From Isoetes taiwanensis (taxonomy: Eukaryota > Streptophyta > Lycopodiopsida > Isoetales > Isoetaceae): DNA of 64,000 bases. Position numbers and translations under genes: made by a program. The notes beneath the pieces were generated by a model. That model searched no databases and had not been told where the DNA came from. It saw nothing but the letters and a program-made list of their open reading frames with translations. This document shows positions 26,077 to 38,100 of the stretch, in pieces; the first letter of the stretch is position 1; each line of letters begins with the position of its first letter. The DNA is taken from contig JAJEKV010000084.1 in the NCBI GenBank assembly GCA_021234155.1, forward strand, positions 2,795,702 through 2,859,701, written 5' to 3'.

Positions 26077-26338
26077 GACTACTGGTAACCCATCAATATG
26101 CTTAGATTCATGGAAACAAGATGATGCAAAACAAAATGACTTAAAAACGTGACTTAATAATAGTTTAATGGTTGAGAGGAATTGGTAGGTGATTAGAAAG
26201 TTTGATGAGACTACGCAGAACCCATCAGTATGCTTAGATTCATGGAAACAAGATGATGCAAACAAAATGACGAAAAACAGGACTTAGTAATAGTTTAATG
26301 GTTGAGAAGAATTGATAGGCAATTAGAAAGTTTGATGA
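26077..26338. repeat. 130 bp tandem duplication, copy B
   Basis: Same paired unit as 9,539-9,799. The second unit is identical to copy A, while the first differs mostly where copy A has CGCAG or CAG. Confidence 0.85.
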
Positions 26339-28679
26339 AAATGTTCCACTAAAATAGAAGTAAATTTTAATTGGTACACGTAAATAAATAAAGAATTCCG
26401 TTCCCATATATAATTCCTCAATAAAGAGAAACGTCCATAAGAATCTGGATTGAGCATGTCCAGGGAGGGAGGGTTCCATTAGATACCACTAAATATGTTT
26501 TTTATGCCTTCTAAATTCATTCTTTCTTTTGCATGAAATGTGAAGTGGCTTTGAACATTACATGCACACAAATCCAAGAGTACATGGCTATTTTATACTT
26601 CCACACTCTTGAACATGGAATAGGCTTATAATGGCCTCAAAACAAGTACTTACATATACTGCATGATTTCAGAAGATCGCATGCACATAGATAGAACTGT
26701 AGTTTGTGTTCTGATAGGGGAATTCTTGAACTCTCACAATGTTGAAATTATGAATTTCCATACCCTGCTTAGAATCTTTCCTCACATTTTGGTTTTCTTT
26801 GCTTTTGAATATAATACTTTTATATATCTCTAGGTGTGAAATCACCAAAATCTTAATCAAGCAATCAAGCTGACTCTATATCGTAAGGTGTCTTTCTAGA
26901 TAACTACTGGAACCATCCAATTTCCATTAGAAGCAAGTGTGCCCTTTATGAACACAAAAATGTAAACTTTGCTGCTCAAACTTCACTTATGTGATTTCCT
27001 TTGTAGGACATCCTTCGCCCATTTTTCAACTCGGTTCCATACAATGGACCGTGATCTAGCAAGAGTTGTTATATTTTCTCATTCGAGCATAAGAAGGCCT
27101 TTTGCACGTATTATCTATTTATAAAATAATGGGTATAATTGATTATGGCGCTCATCATGTTAATTATGTGAACTATAAACTAAATGATCCATCATTGGAC
27201 TTAGACGCGACACATAGTAACTTACTAACCACCGTTGAAGGAGTAGTTCTTCATGTAAAGATGATTATCTTATCCTCTCGTTCTTTGCAATTAATTACCT
27301 TCTTTCCTTGATAGGATCTGGGTGAAAGCATGTTGTAGTGGAACAAAAAACGGCATTTTAGCACCACATTTTTGGGTGCTAATGTGGTGGGAACTACCTA
27401 ATTTGTAGTGGGAGAGGCGCTTATTTTTTCAAAAATACACATGATTACTTATTCAAAATTTTGTCCTTTCGGGCCTTATTCAGCTTATTCAAAGAATGTA
27501 CACGGTCATTTTTCCTCAAAAACTCGGACACGCCCCTTAATCCCAAGAAGACCATTTCTGATTCTCAATTTTCATTTTCCTCAAAAACTCGACACGCCCT
27601 TAATCCCAAGAAGACCATTTTCGATTTGCAAGAAGATCGATCACTTAAATGGCTCGATCATACCGGACTTGAATGCCACGGGATACACCTACAAGGAAAT
27701 GTATGTGTAAGAAAAGCATTACGCCACACAAGAAGAAATCGAAGTCCGTTTGGGGACCGAAAAGTATTAGGAAAATCCACTTATGTGGGTTGCATTCTAG
27801 ATTCGGGATGCCCATGATTCTCTCGTTGTTTAGAATATTGTTTTGTTTCATCATGCAAAGTTGAAGAATCTGAAAGCAAGGAGAGGTATAATGAATATAT
27901 GTGCCTTTTACAAAAAATCACAAAGGTGAAGTGTGCCCGGGGAGGCATGGCCTCATTAGAGGAAAAAATGAGATCATATTTTGTCCCATTAAGGGATGCT
28001 TTAAAATGCCATGTCGCTTTTTTAAACCTTCAATAAGAGAAGAGCTCCAAAGATAATAAAAAGGAAAAGAAATAAACCGGGTTGAGTTTCTAGCATTTTT
28101 CAATAACTAAGAGAAAACTTTTGTAGCAATGGGCCTCAAGATCTATCTAGTGATAATCCATTCATACACGTGAAGAGGAAGAATGCAAAAAATCATATTT
28201 TCAAATAGTGAGGAATATTGAAGCAACATGCCATATATCATTGGATGATGCTTCCTCTTGAAATGACAAGTGGATCAAAAAAGGTTATGGGGGAAACAAC
28301 AAATCAAGCCATTAATCGCCTCCATTGGAGGATCTTGATGGGGATGAAAAGAAGAATCTCTAATGCCTTCACACAAAAGGGAAAATCAGCTTTTAAGAGA
28401 AAAATAGGTACTTTTCAACCCTCTTCAAATTCCGAACCACCATATGATGTAATTTAATATTGGAATCAAGCCTATTTTCCAAAGAAGGTCTAGCAAGAAC
28501 CACCATATTGAATTGAAATCAAAGAAGGTCTAGCAAGCTTGAACAACGTACACCACTTACTTCTTCATTTGGGTGTGTTGTGTTATGTGTAGGAAATTTG
28601 TGTCGCTAGTTTCGAAGTTGTGGTGGATAATTTCGTTCACAAGAGTATGTAGCTCCAAATGTGTTACAGACGATCATAT

Positions 28680-29215
28680 GGTGCCAATTATATGTTAATA
28701 ATGTAGTTTGTAGCATATGTAGTGTCACATATAGTACCAAACATGGTACCTTTTTCTAATAGTGAATTGGCTTCCATATGTTTCTATACTTAGTGTCATA
28801 TGTGATGTTAGATATGGTGATACTTGTAAATGGTGGATTGTCCGCCATATGTGGTTAATCGCCGCGTTTAAATATTGCACCACGCCATCCGCCACATATG
28901 GGGTGGTGGATGCCCGCCGGATGTGGTGCCTTCTCAGGCATTGTGGTGCCACATGTGGTGTTTAATCGTGGCACCACTATGGATTCACATTTTGCACCAC
29001 ATGTGGTGTCTTTGACGCCATTTGTGGTGCGGGGCAATGGATTGCCATATGTGGTGCCTTGGGTGCATTAGGAATATATGTAGGTGGCATGGCACCAGTT
29101 TGGTGCCACATGCCACACCACATGTGGTGAATATGACGCCATTTGTGGTGCAAAGTTTGTCATGATGGAATTTGTGGTGTGTAAAGTGGTGCATGTTGTG
29201 TCATGTGGTACTAAC
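28680..29215. repeat. Degenerate palindromic minisatellite (CCACATGTGGTG motif), copy B
   Basis: Same CCACATGTGG / GCCATATGTGGTGCC array as at 12,060-12,625, slightly shorter and with local scrambles. Confidence 0.85.
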
Positions 29216-29846
29216 CTTTGATTACTTTCCAGTTGAATTCAACAGACACCGAGAATGGATCAACTCTACAAGATCAGAAGTGATTCAGTGTAAGGCAAGG
29301 TTGCAAACTTTTTGATCAAAGCCCGCAGGTGTGCTACAAATGAAGGTTCAAAGAACTTGAGTTCCGCATCGGAGAAGATGAATAAAGATTTAAAAAATGG
29401 GAAGGAATGATTAAGGATAAACCAAGTCGCAAGTGCATCGGTGATTCTGCTATATGCCAAGATACAGAGGCCGAAGCTGAAGGAACTATTACCGTAACTT
29501 GAGCGCACAAAAAATCGAGGAGTTTAATCATTGCCACCCGGGAAGCGCATTACAACAAAGATTGAAAGTGCCGGAACCAAGGTTAGAGAGGTTTCGCCTT
29601 GCAAGGACCGCTCTTCCTTTATTTGTCTTGGATCCACTACTTCCGCATCTTTGATAAGGTCGAAGATTATGGTAGTGGTCGGCCCATTCCGTGGCAAGAT
29701 CCTCCAAAGGGGATGGGGAAACCACTACCAACTTTGATTGCTGAATGCAAATACCAATACCATCTTCCATGTTCGCTTCTCAAATTTTGAGGTACTTCAT
29801 AACAAAATTCCCGAAGTGCTTAGTATAATTGTATTCTCATTGACAA

Positions 29847-31130
29847 TTTTTTTTTTTTAGAAACGTGCAGAGTAGTTATATTACATGTAATACATAGTAA
29901 TACAAAATGTACTGAGTAGAACTGCTATAAGGCCTTAACCAAGCCTATCACTCCAAAAGGAGGCAAAATCAGCTTAAAGCAAAACACTATTTTAAGGATT
30001 AAACCCGTAATATCAATAATTTAAAGTTCAAGTTTCATTAAACTGTAGATATAAGATAGTCGTGTTTTGTTGAGGCCTCAATCATCCCGAACTCCATCGA
30101 GTTATCACCGCAAAGGCATGGGTTGTGTTCTCTAAGAGCAAAGTGTCCAGCCCACGCCCCCAACCCCAACCCCAAGCGGAGTCCAGATATAGAGTATCCA
30201 AGATTCTCTTGCATCAACACAAATTTTAAGCTTGTCTTCAAAGTACGGACCGAGATCCCGCTTTGAATTGCCGATATCCTCATCTCTAATCTTCTCCAAT
30301 GTTTTGACCATGATGGTTTCCGCCTTTACCCGCAGCAAGGCTTCCGTAACTTCTTGATGAGTCATTGGCCGCGGTGTCTTCGGGTACCTCTCTCATATGA
30401 CCTCCTTCATGGTGTTTGTTGACCGTATTCGCCATCACCAAAGACAAAGATTATTAAAATAAGAAGAGAAGAATGCATAGAACCCCTTGGAAAGGATCCC
30501 AACCCATCCCACTTCGCCATAGTTTGTTCCCCTGTTCGGGCCTATGAGCCATGGTCGCCTCCGCCAGCCTCTAATTGGATTGTAGTCTTGAGGACATTCA
30601 AATCCGGGTTGTTCGGTTTTATAGCAACACCATTTCTATGTTTCCATATAGTCCAAAGAGCAAGGGATCTAATGGTGTCCATGAATGGAGAGCTATTTGC
30701 TAAAAAGTCATATAACTTCTTTGCTCGAGGTAGGGGAGGACCTATGTAATCGCTTATCCAAGCCCAAAAGGTGTCAGCCAAGGACATATGAAGATATGAC
30801 AGGATGTTTCAGCTTGGCCACATCCTAAAGGACAACTATCAGAGATTTGATCATTGTATTTTGCCCTGTAAACATTAGATTTTAGACTTTTATTGAGGAC
30901 CAACCATCTAAAAAAGATAACCTTTTTTGCACACTGTAATTTCCACCCTTTCCTTATGACCCTGATGGCCTCCTTCTCAGTACACCCCCACTGATTTGAG
31001 ACTTTGGTTCCGTGTTCACACACCAGAGCATATATTTCGCCACATCAGTAACCTTTGCCTTCACAAACCCAATTCCTGATCTCTAGCTATGGATGTATTT
31101 CCCATCTGATGTCTAGTGAGGATCTTATGA
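29847..31130 (-). mobile_element. 5'-truncated LINE (plant L1-type) insertion, copy B only
   Basis: This 1,284 bp insertion is flanked by the 8 bp direct repeat ATTGACAA (29,839-29,846 and 31,131-31,138); copy A has one uninterrupted copy of the site. The left edge is a run of 12 T, which is the poly(A) tail of an element on the minus strand. The minus strand encodes the end of a LINE ORF2. Poly(A) tail, 5' truncation and target-site duplication are the hallmarks of target-primed reverse transcription. The insertion postdates the segmental duplication, or is specific to one haplotype. Confidence 0.9.
30132..31023 (-). pseudogene. LINE ORF2 C-terminal fragment (zinc-binding and RNase H-like)
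   Basis: Read from 31,023 leftward, the frame carries FFRWLVLNKSLKSNVYRAK and CPLGCGQAETSCHIFICPW, matching the zinc-binding region downstream of RT in plant L1-type elements. Near 30,780 the frame shifts. It continues with DTFWAWISDYIGPPLP and LALWTIWKHRN, also typical of this family. A further frame at 30,365-30,132 contains CVDA and GVGVGGVGWTL, resembling the start of the RNase H domain some plant LINEs carry. The RT and endonuclease are absent through 5' truncation. The frameshift lies at a CAG-rich spot and could be error or decay. Confidence 0.8.
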
Positions 31131-31372
31131 ATTGACAAATTTGCGTTCACTTTGCAGGATTTGTAATCACTGTTGCATTGAGAATTGATGTCATGAATTT
31201 TCTACAACATGGGTACAAGCCTTAGGTGTGAGTAGGGAGGATCAAAAGCAACTTCAAGCTACTGAGGCACTTATAGGTGAGCACTTATAGGTAGCTTAGT
31301 TTACATGCTAAGGGCCTGATGTAAGGGACAGATGCCAATTAGGATTAGTGGATTTCCTAATCTTTCACCCCG

Positions 31373-31740
31373 GGCTTAGTCTCTTTTTCGTTTGTCCCTG
31401 CTTTTGATGTGTCTAATTTGCCCCTAGGATGAGGTCGCCACTCATTTTAGGTGGCTTAATTAGATACATCAAAGCCCTGCTTAGTCTCCTTTTTTGTTTG
31501 TTGTATCTAATTTGCCCCTAGGATGACATCGCCACTGGGTGGCAAATTAGATACATCAAGCAGAAACTCGAAAAGGAGTAAGCAGACATAAAACAAGATC
31601 CCGGCTAGCTTAGTCTCTTTTGCTTCTCCTATTTTGTGTATCTAAAGTGCCCCAGGATGAGATCGCCATTTTAGGGACACTTTAGATATATAAAAACAGA
31701 ACATCGTAAAAAGAGAGTAAAAAAGTCCGAGCTTAGTTAA
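31373..31740. repeat. Three tandem foldback units, copy B
   Basis: Counterpart of 13,483-13,890. The units are shorter, with several CTG/CAG-adjacent bases missing in the arms and loops (loop reads TCGCCA instead of TCGCTCA). Confidence 0.8.
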
Positions 31741-32886
31741 AAAAATTAAAGTATAGTTACAATCAATTGTGATTCAATTCCGTGTTTGCGAGCATGGTGC
31801 CGCTTTTACTAATTCAGGTCTAATCGTTCATACCGGGTGGCAATGACTATGTGAGTCCATCTAGCACACCAAAAAGGGAATTATATTCTACCCTCAAAGG
31901 TAACCAAGTCTTGTTTGATGCAATTGGGATATGTAGCGTACTTCTTCATCCCTACTTTGTAGATATAGAGGTACAATGTGGTCGTAGGGGGACAAGACAC
32001 TCACACCCCTTCTGAAAAGCATTAGACATGAGATAGAAACTCGGGCAAATCAAGATGCATCGTTACGTGAAGCCAGGACAAATCAGTAGATGTCAACAAA
32101 TCGTTGGGGTGCATCAAGTCAAGCTCCAAAGAGGGTGCTCCAACGAACAACAATGCCTTATCAAAGATGCAAGAAGTCATGCTCCACACCACCGCCAAAT
32201 CAGCAAATGCATCAGGTTATGATCTGAACAAATCGTTTGGTGAATGTAAGTCACAAGATAACTTCCAACCTTTTGTGCCTGTCTTCTTTTTAATTTGACC
32301 CATATAGTTACCGAATCTGTTAAATTTTTGCAGCTAGAAGTGTCTCGAGAAAAGCAAGAGCAAAATTCCAAGCAAAAGACACCTCCAAGACATTCTCAAG
32401 CAGAAGTTTCCAGCCCCGCGAAGAGATGCCAAGGTAAGTTTCCAGCCCTCGCACCAAGAAATGCTTTGAAGCGAAGTTTCCAGCCCCCCGCACCAACTCG
32501 TCCATGCGAGAAGACTACAAGGTTAAGCCCAATCCCGCTTGTTTTTTACTACAATGGAGTTCGGGTAGAAGCTATGACAAGAGTGAGTCCATACCTACTC
32601 GCCAAAGAAGATGATGTTAAGTTGATCACACTTAATGTAACCAAGTGGGTAGTAACTAGACCAGCCGGGCCGAAGTTCATTGATTGGCATGCAATTTTAA
32701 TTTTCATATAGCACTTTGGTCCAGCCTCAAGCAGCTCAAAACTTGAGAGTCATAGTTAAGGAGCATTGATGAAACACAAGGACAAATTCAAGTTCATATG
32801 GAGTCGGGATCGTGTACCAACACAAATTTATTTAACAAATAAAAGCCAATTTTTTTTGAAGCACCGAAAAAGGTCTACGATTTAAT

Positions 32887-34405
32887 TTCCGTGTTTCACA
32901 AAAGAGAACGTGTTTCTCATTGATGACAAAGCAGATACAAAGGGTACCTCAATGCGCTTAAACACCATGATCCGGCCCAAACAAACCGGAGCCCCATTGA
33001 GTAGATGGCAATTTCCTCATGAATGATCTAAAGGTTTGGCTTCGTGGGGTTGTGTATATGGGAATGTGCAAAGTTATATCGAAAGCAACAAAATGTGAAT
33101 ATGTTTGACATCGAGAGTCAAATTTGTATTAATATGATGAAAACATAGAACTAAAGCCTAGAAATAGTATTATTGTGTATATGATGTAACATCTCTTGAC
33201 TTTTAATATAAACAAAGTTTTACTTCAATTGTTCATTTCTTGGCTATTTCAATGTTCCTCAAGGTTTTCAATGATCTTCCATTTGTGAATGTAAACTTAC
33301 ACCACCAAAGACGAGGACCGCAGTGTTAAGAGCGCACATCAGACCGTAACACTTGCCACTTGAAGTGTTTAAAGGATGGCAGGAGCCTCTTGTGCTTGAT
33401 CAAGAGGCAATCGTAATATTGGAGAAAAGTAGGGATTGGTTCAAAGGATGTGATAGTCCATTTCTTCATGAGGTTAGTAATTTAATATAAACAACTCGAT
33501 TTGAAGTCTTCATTTGTTTCTTAAATCATCTTGTTTTACCGAGACCTTTGACTTTGGCGTGTGTGTATGCACCAATTTCGCATCAAGCATGACATGGAAT
33601 GAGGTTCCATTTCATGGATCCGCCATTTACACATTACCGCCGAACGAGCTTGCTTCAAAGGACAAACCGTTGAACCCTCAACTTGCAATTTCTGAATGTA
33701 CCATTCGCACAAAGATGTTATTAGCAAAGGGACGTTGTATGTCATTGTAGGTCTTGGAGGTCACCCGGTTAAATGTCGGCCCTGTGTGTGTACCATTTTG
33801 ACAAACCTAGAAATGTACAAGGGCTCCGAGCCCGCCATGAGTTTTGTTGAGGATGCAAACACAAAATTCCCAAGCACCATAAAGTCTGGCCACAAGAAAA
33901 TTACAAGTTCCCCCACTCACCGATTGCTGGTCATGTGGTCCCGCTTATATGTGTCTTTGTAAAGAAAGTTGTGGTCGCAAGAATGCGAGACTTGGACATA
34001 CTATCCCAATGCAAGGTGAGTTCAGAATTTGAAGGCATTACTCATCCAATGTGAGGCCCTGATATGTTTGTTGCGGTGGTGTACCAATTTCTAGTTGCGA
34101 AATGTTGGACACGCGAGAATAATGATGATTGATGTTGTGAAGCACGCTTGCTGTAGTAATGAAGCCGAGGCTGATGTGATCAATAGATCTTTACTTGTAA
34201 TCACATGTTTGTATTATTGTAACCAAAGAGGTTATTCTTGTAACCTATTCTTTCATTGACACTCTAATGTACATTGTTGTATACTATTGTATACAATAGA
34301 CTTTTTCCGGTCGACCAGAGCAAAACACGGGTGGAGTTCAAATCTCCGTAAGAAATTGATGTATTCAAAGATTCATGACAATGTGGTGTTACATGTCCCG
34401 GATAG
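32887..34405. other. No recognisable gene
   Basis: Unique sequence after copy B ends. Overlapping open frames at 33,514-33,750 and 33,696-33,962 encode peptides I cannot assign, and no conserved motif is visible. They might be fragments of a decayed gene or element. Confidence 0.4.
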
Positions 34406-35103
34406 ATGTGGTGATGCAAATGGTGCATGTGGTGAATCATGTGGTGCATTTGGTGAACCATGTGGTGAATCATGTGGTGAATCATAGGTGGCATGTTGGA
34501 GCTTACGTGGCATGTTGGAGCCTAGGTGGCATGTTTGAGCCACCTTGGCATGTTTGAGCCTAGGTGGCATGTTTGAGCCTAGGTGGCATATTTGAGCCAC
34601 CTTGGCATGCTTGAGGCTTTACATGACCTTTGTTACATGTTTGACTTTCATTGACCAACATGTTTGGTGATGCAAATGGTGCATGTGGTGAATCATGTGG
34701 TGCATTTGGTGAATCATGTGGTGAATCATGTGGTGCATCATAGGTGGCATGTTGGAGCTACCTTGGCATGTTTGAGCCACCTTGGCATGTTGGAGCCTAG
34801 GTGGCATATTTGAGCCACCTTGGCATGCTTGAGCCTTTACATGACCTTTGTTACATGTTTGACTTTCATTGACCAACATGTTTGGTGATGCAAATGGTGC
34901 ATGTGGTGAATCATGTGGTGCATCATAGGTGGCATGTTGGAGCTTACGTGGCATGTTTGAGCCACCTTGGCATGTTGGAGCCTAGGTGGCATATTTGAGC
35001 CACCTTGGCATGTTGGAGCCTAGGTGGCATATTTGAGCCACCTTGGCATGCTTGAGCCTTTACATGATCTTTGTTACATGTTTGACTTTCATTGACCAAC
35101 ATG
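34406..35103. repeat. Minisatellite with ~220 bp higher-order units
   Basis: Three consecutive units start at TTTGGTGATGCAAATGGTGC or its equivalent: about 34,406-34,661, 34,662-34,880 and 34,881-35,103. Each contains a GTGGTGAATCAT block, a block of ~19-20 bp repeats built on GGTGGCATGTTGGAGCCTA and TTGAGCCACCTTGGCATG, and a closing segment with TTTGACTTTCATTGACC. AGCCACCTTGGCA and GCCTAGGTGGC are partly self-complementary. Open frames here are His/Met-rich artefacts of the repeat. Confidence 0.9.
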
Positions 35104-38100
35104 TTTGGTGAAGCGTAAGTCAACAATTGAAGTCAACAATCAATTTACACTAGCTAATTATAACTAAAATTACTAAACAAGTGCCAAGCCAACATAATAT
35201 GATTGGTGTTCAAAAATGAATGGCCAATTCAGGATAGATATTTTTTTAGTACACCAGCCCTACCCGGCCTACAACCTTTCCTCACATTCTAGCCTATCCA
35301 CGTGTAATTTCCATGTCATCAAAATCTGATGTGCCTAGATTTAGACCGTTAGATCTTGCCTTTTCTAAATCCACGGCCATAGAAATTAAAAAAGCCAAGA
35401 AAATAGATGACGGAGAGAGAAGCCTTTTCATGCAGTGGATGCTAAGAGTCAAGGAATAACTTATTCTTGGCGTTCTTAAGGCCGAGGTTGTTCTATTGAT
35501 TTCATTTTGTGCCCTCTCGCCTTTTTTATTATTTCCTTGGTTACGCCACATTGCGGATCTAGAAGACTGTGTATCTCGTTTTTTATTTTCGTGGGTTTTG
35601 CCCATTTTGAACGGATGCCTCCTCGAACTGGCGATTGTTAGTATATAACATGGTACTCATTCTAAGTTGGTTACCGCAGTTGAACGCCGGCAGTTAAGAG
35701 CCACGATGCAAAGCGCCCAAGGTCCGGCTATGGTGAAACGAATTCTTCCTCTCCATATTGGGCTTACTTTTTATTTGGTACCTCCATTTCGACTTTTCCT
35801 TAGAAAAAGGATTGATTCCCTGTGGTTGACTATGGCAGATTGCGGAGAAGGCTACCCACAATTGTGGGCTTTTTGATTTGGGTTGTGGCTCTTCCTTTTC
35901 CCACCGTAAGCCCTGGATCCTCGCACGTGATTCACTCTTCCCGTTATGCATTTAACTACTTGAAATCTGTTTTCAAAAGGGAGGAGATTGCACTTTGAGG
36001 AAATGTCTTTGCCGAAATGTCCGGTCTTCATTTTGTTTCTTGCATTTTCCATATTTATAGCAGAGGCCCGCTTTTGGAGGATTCTGCCTTCTCAAGCCTT
36101 CCCGACGAGAGATATGGTTTTCAAGCCATTCTCGCCACCGGGGCTTCATTTTCTCAATTCTAAAGCATTTGAAGGATCGCCGATTTTGTTCATCTGGTCT
36201 TGTTCTCACCTCCACAATGCACCTCTACTTGAATTGAGCACGATAAAGCTATTATTAAATATTTCTTGCCCCTCTGTTTCTTGCTTTAGTCTTGCAAACT
36301 AGATGCAAATGCAAAGGGCCATGAAATGCTAATGTTTACATTTTTCTTGTAGGTTCCTAAGCCCACAAAGAAGGTTTACAAAGAGATGAGAGTTGATCAA
36401 GATGGGTTTTTTAAGAACACATTCCTATAATTTAAGCTTGAAAGTTAATGCATGTTTTTCTCGTTTTTTCTCAGGTTTCTTTGGAAACAAGTCATGCACG
36501 CACTTCTTTGGCCTTGCTCAAAACATGGGTTGAAGGTTTTAGGCAAGAATTTAGGACCGCATATGCCGTAACGGTCCATAAGATCTAGCTTGAGATTTTG
36601 AAAACCTCTTTTGGCATTTCTTCTCACATTTTCTTCCAATTGAAAACAAGCAACTTCATTGTTTACGTTCCTCCTTATTTCAATGATTAAAGAAAATGCT
36701 CCATGTTCCTAGAGACGTAATGCTAAAAAGCATGGCATTCTAAGATGTTTAAAACCGGCTTAATCATTGTGGGGTGTCTAAAAAAGCGGCTTGTTTAATT
36801 TCACATAAATTATTTCCTTTGAGCTATCATGTAGTTTATGACAGCCCAAAGGTGGCACAAGAGAATGTGTCAAGATGCCTTGCTTAACTGGCCGCTTAGG
36901 TGCATTGAAACAATGTGTGTTTGGTTGGTGCACCTTGGCAAGGTCAACTTGCTGCAACTCTTTCTCTTTTAGAAATGTGACAAACTTCTAGGAATTTGTC
37001 CTCTTTCTGCCAAATTTCCGTGACTTAAAAAATTATTCCTTCATGGCATTTGCACAAATCATGAAATTTCAGAAAATATATTGGGCTCGCAATGGCATCT
37101 TCTTGATTACCCCACTTTAAATACATGTTCTCGCGACTTGCCGTACATGCCTTTGATCGAAGTTTCACTACAAGTTGGACCCAAAGAATAAATGCCATTT
37201 CATCCTTGAAAAAGGTCTTCATGCTTTCCTCGCCGCTGCAACCATCCAAAATAAAGGTCCTCTAGGAATTTAGGAAGCAAAGGCCATGCTAACAAACTAT
37301 GGTATGCATATATACCGGGATGAGCGTTCTCTTTGTACTCCCGTATAATGCTTCCTTCACGCTCTTTTTCCAGATTTACGATCTTCATATCAACCAATAA
37401 TAACTCAAGACCGGGCATCATCGGTTGGCCAAGAAAAAGCTTTGTTTTCACGTTTTTCACAACTCTAGGTTTCGCAAATGCTCAGGTCGCTGAAGTTAGC
37501 AATGTCTTCTTCATCGACAAACCGGGAGGGCCTAGCACTTCAATCGCCTCAAGCCCATTCATTGGGTCAAGCTTCATGATCAAGAAGAAGGGACATAAAA
37601 CAAGCAATTGCCACGTGCATTAGAGCGGTGTAAACCGGCTTCACTTAACTTTATCCTTTATGATTCTCTTAGACTTTTTTCGGTTCCATAAGTTGTAGTG
37701 CCATTAGCTATTACATGTAGACTTTTCCTCCAAATCTTTTTCATGAAAGTTATAATGTGCATGCACTCGATTTTTTTTCGCCTTGCTATTTAAAATTCAG
37801 GTTTGTGCCTCAATATGGAAATACTTATGTAATGGTGTACATTGGCATCCTGTTCTCCGATGGGCTGCCTTTCAATTTAGTTTGTTGCGCATCTTATATA
37901 TTCCAAGAAGGCAAAACTATAATCTAACAAAGCCTTTCCAGGTTAAGGCACCGGAAATTGCATTGAAATTAACCTTTGAAGGGATGAATTAGCTTGTGTA
38001 TCCGAAGACTTGGGTGTTTTTAATGGTTGTGATGACCTGCGTTGCATATTTAAATAAGGTTATGGACGTGCTTGTCTTAGCTATTCGACATAATCTTTGC

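Larger units (their letters stand above)
16544..32886. repeat. Segmental duplication, copy B
   Basis: Direct repeat of 1-15,017. Differences from copy A include a ~30 bp insert near 16,582, one instead of two 64 bp units near 16,741, a disrupted protease frame, poor alignment around 27,540-28,670, and a 1,284 bp LINE at 29,847-31,130. Non-genic stretches 16,544-18,929, 20,173-21,714, 22,118-22,925, 23,641-25,176, 26,340-28,679, 29,216-29,846 and 31,741-32,886 hold nothing beyond what is described for copy A. Confidence 0.95.

Noticed and set aside
34333-34347. GGAGTTCAAATCTCC as the T arm of a tRNA gene
   Set aside because: No acceptor, D or anticodon arms can be formed from the flanking sequence.
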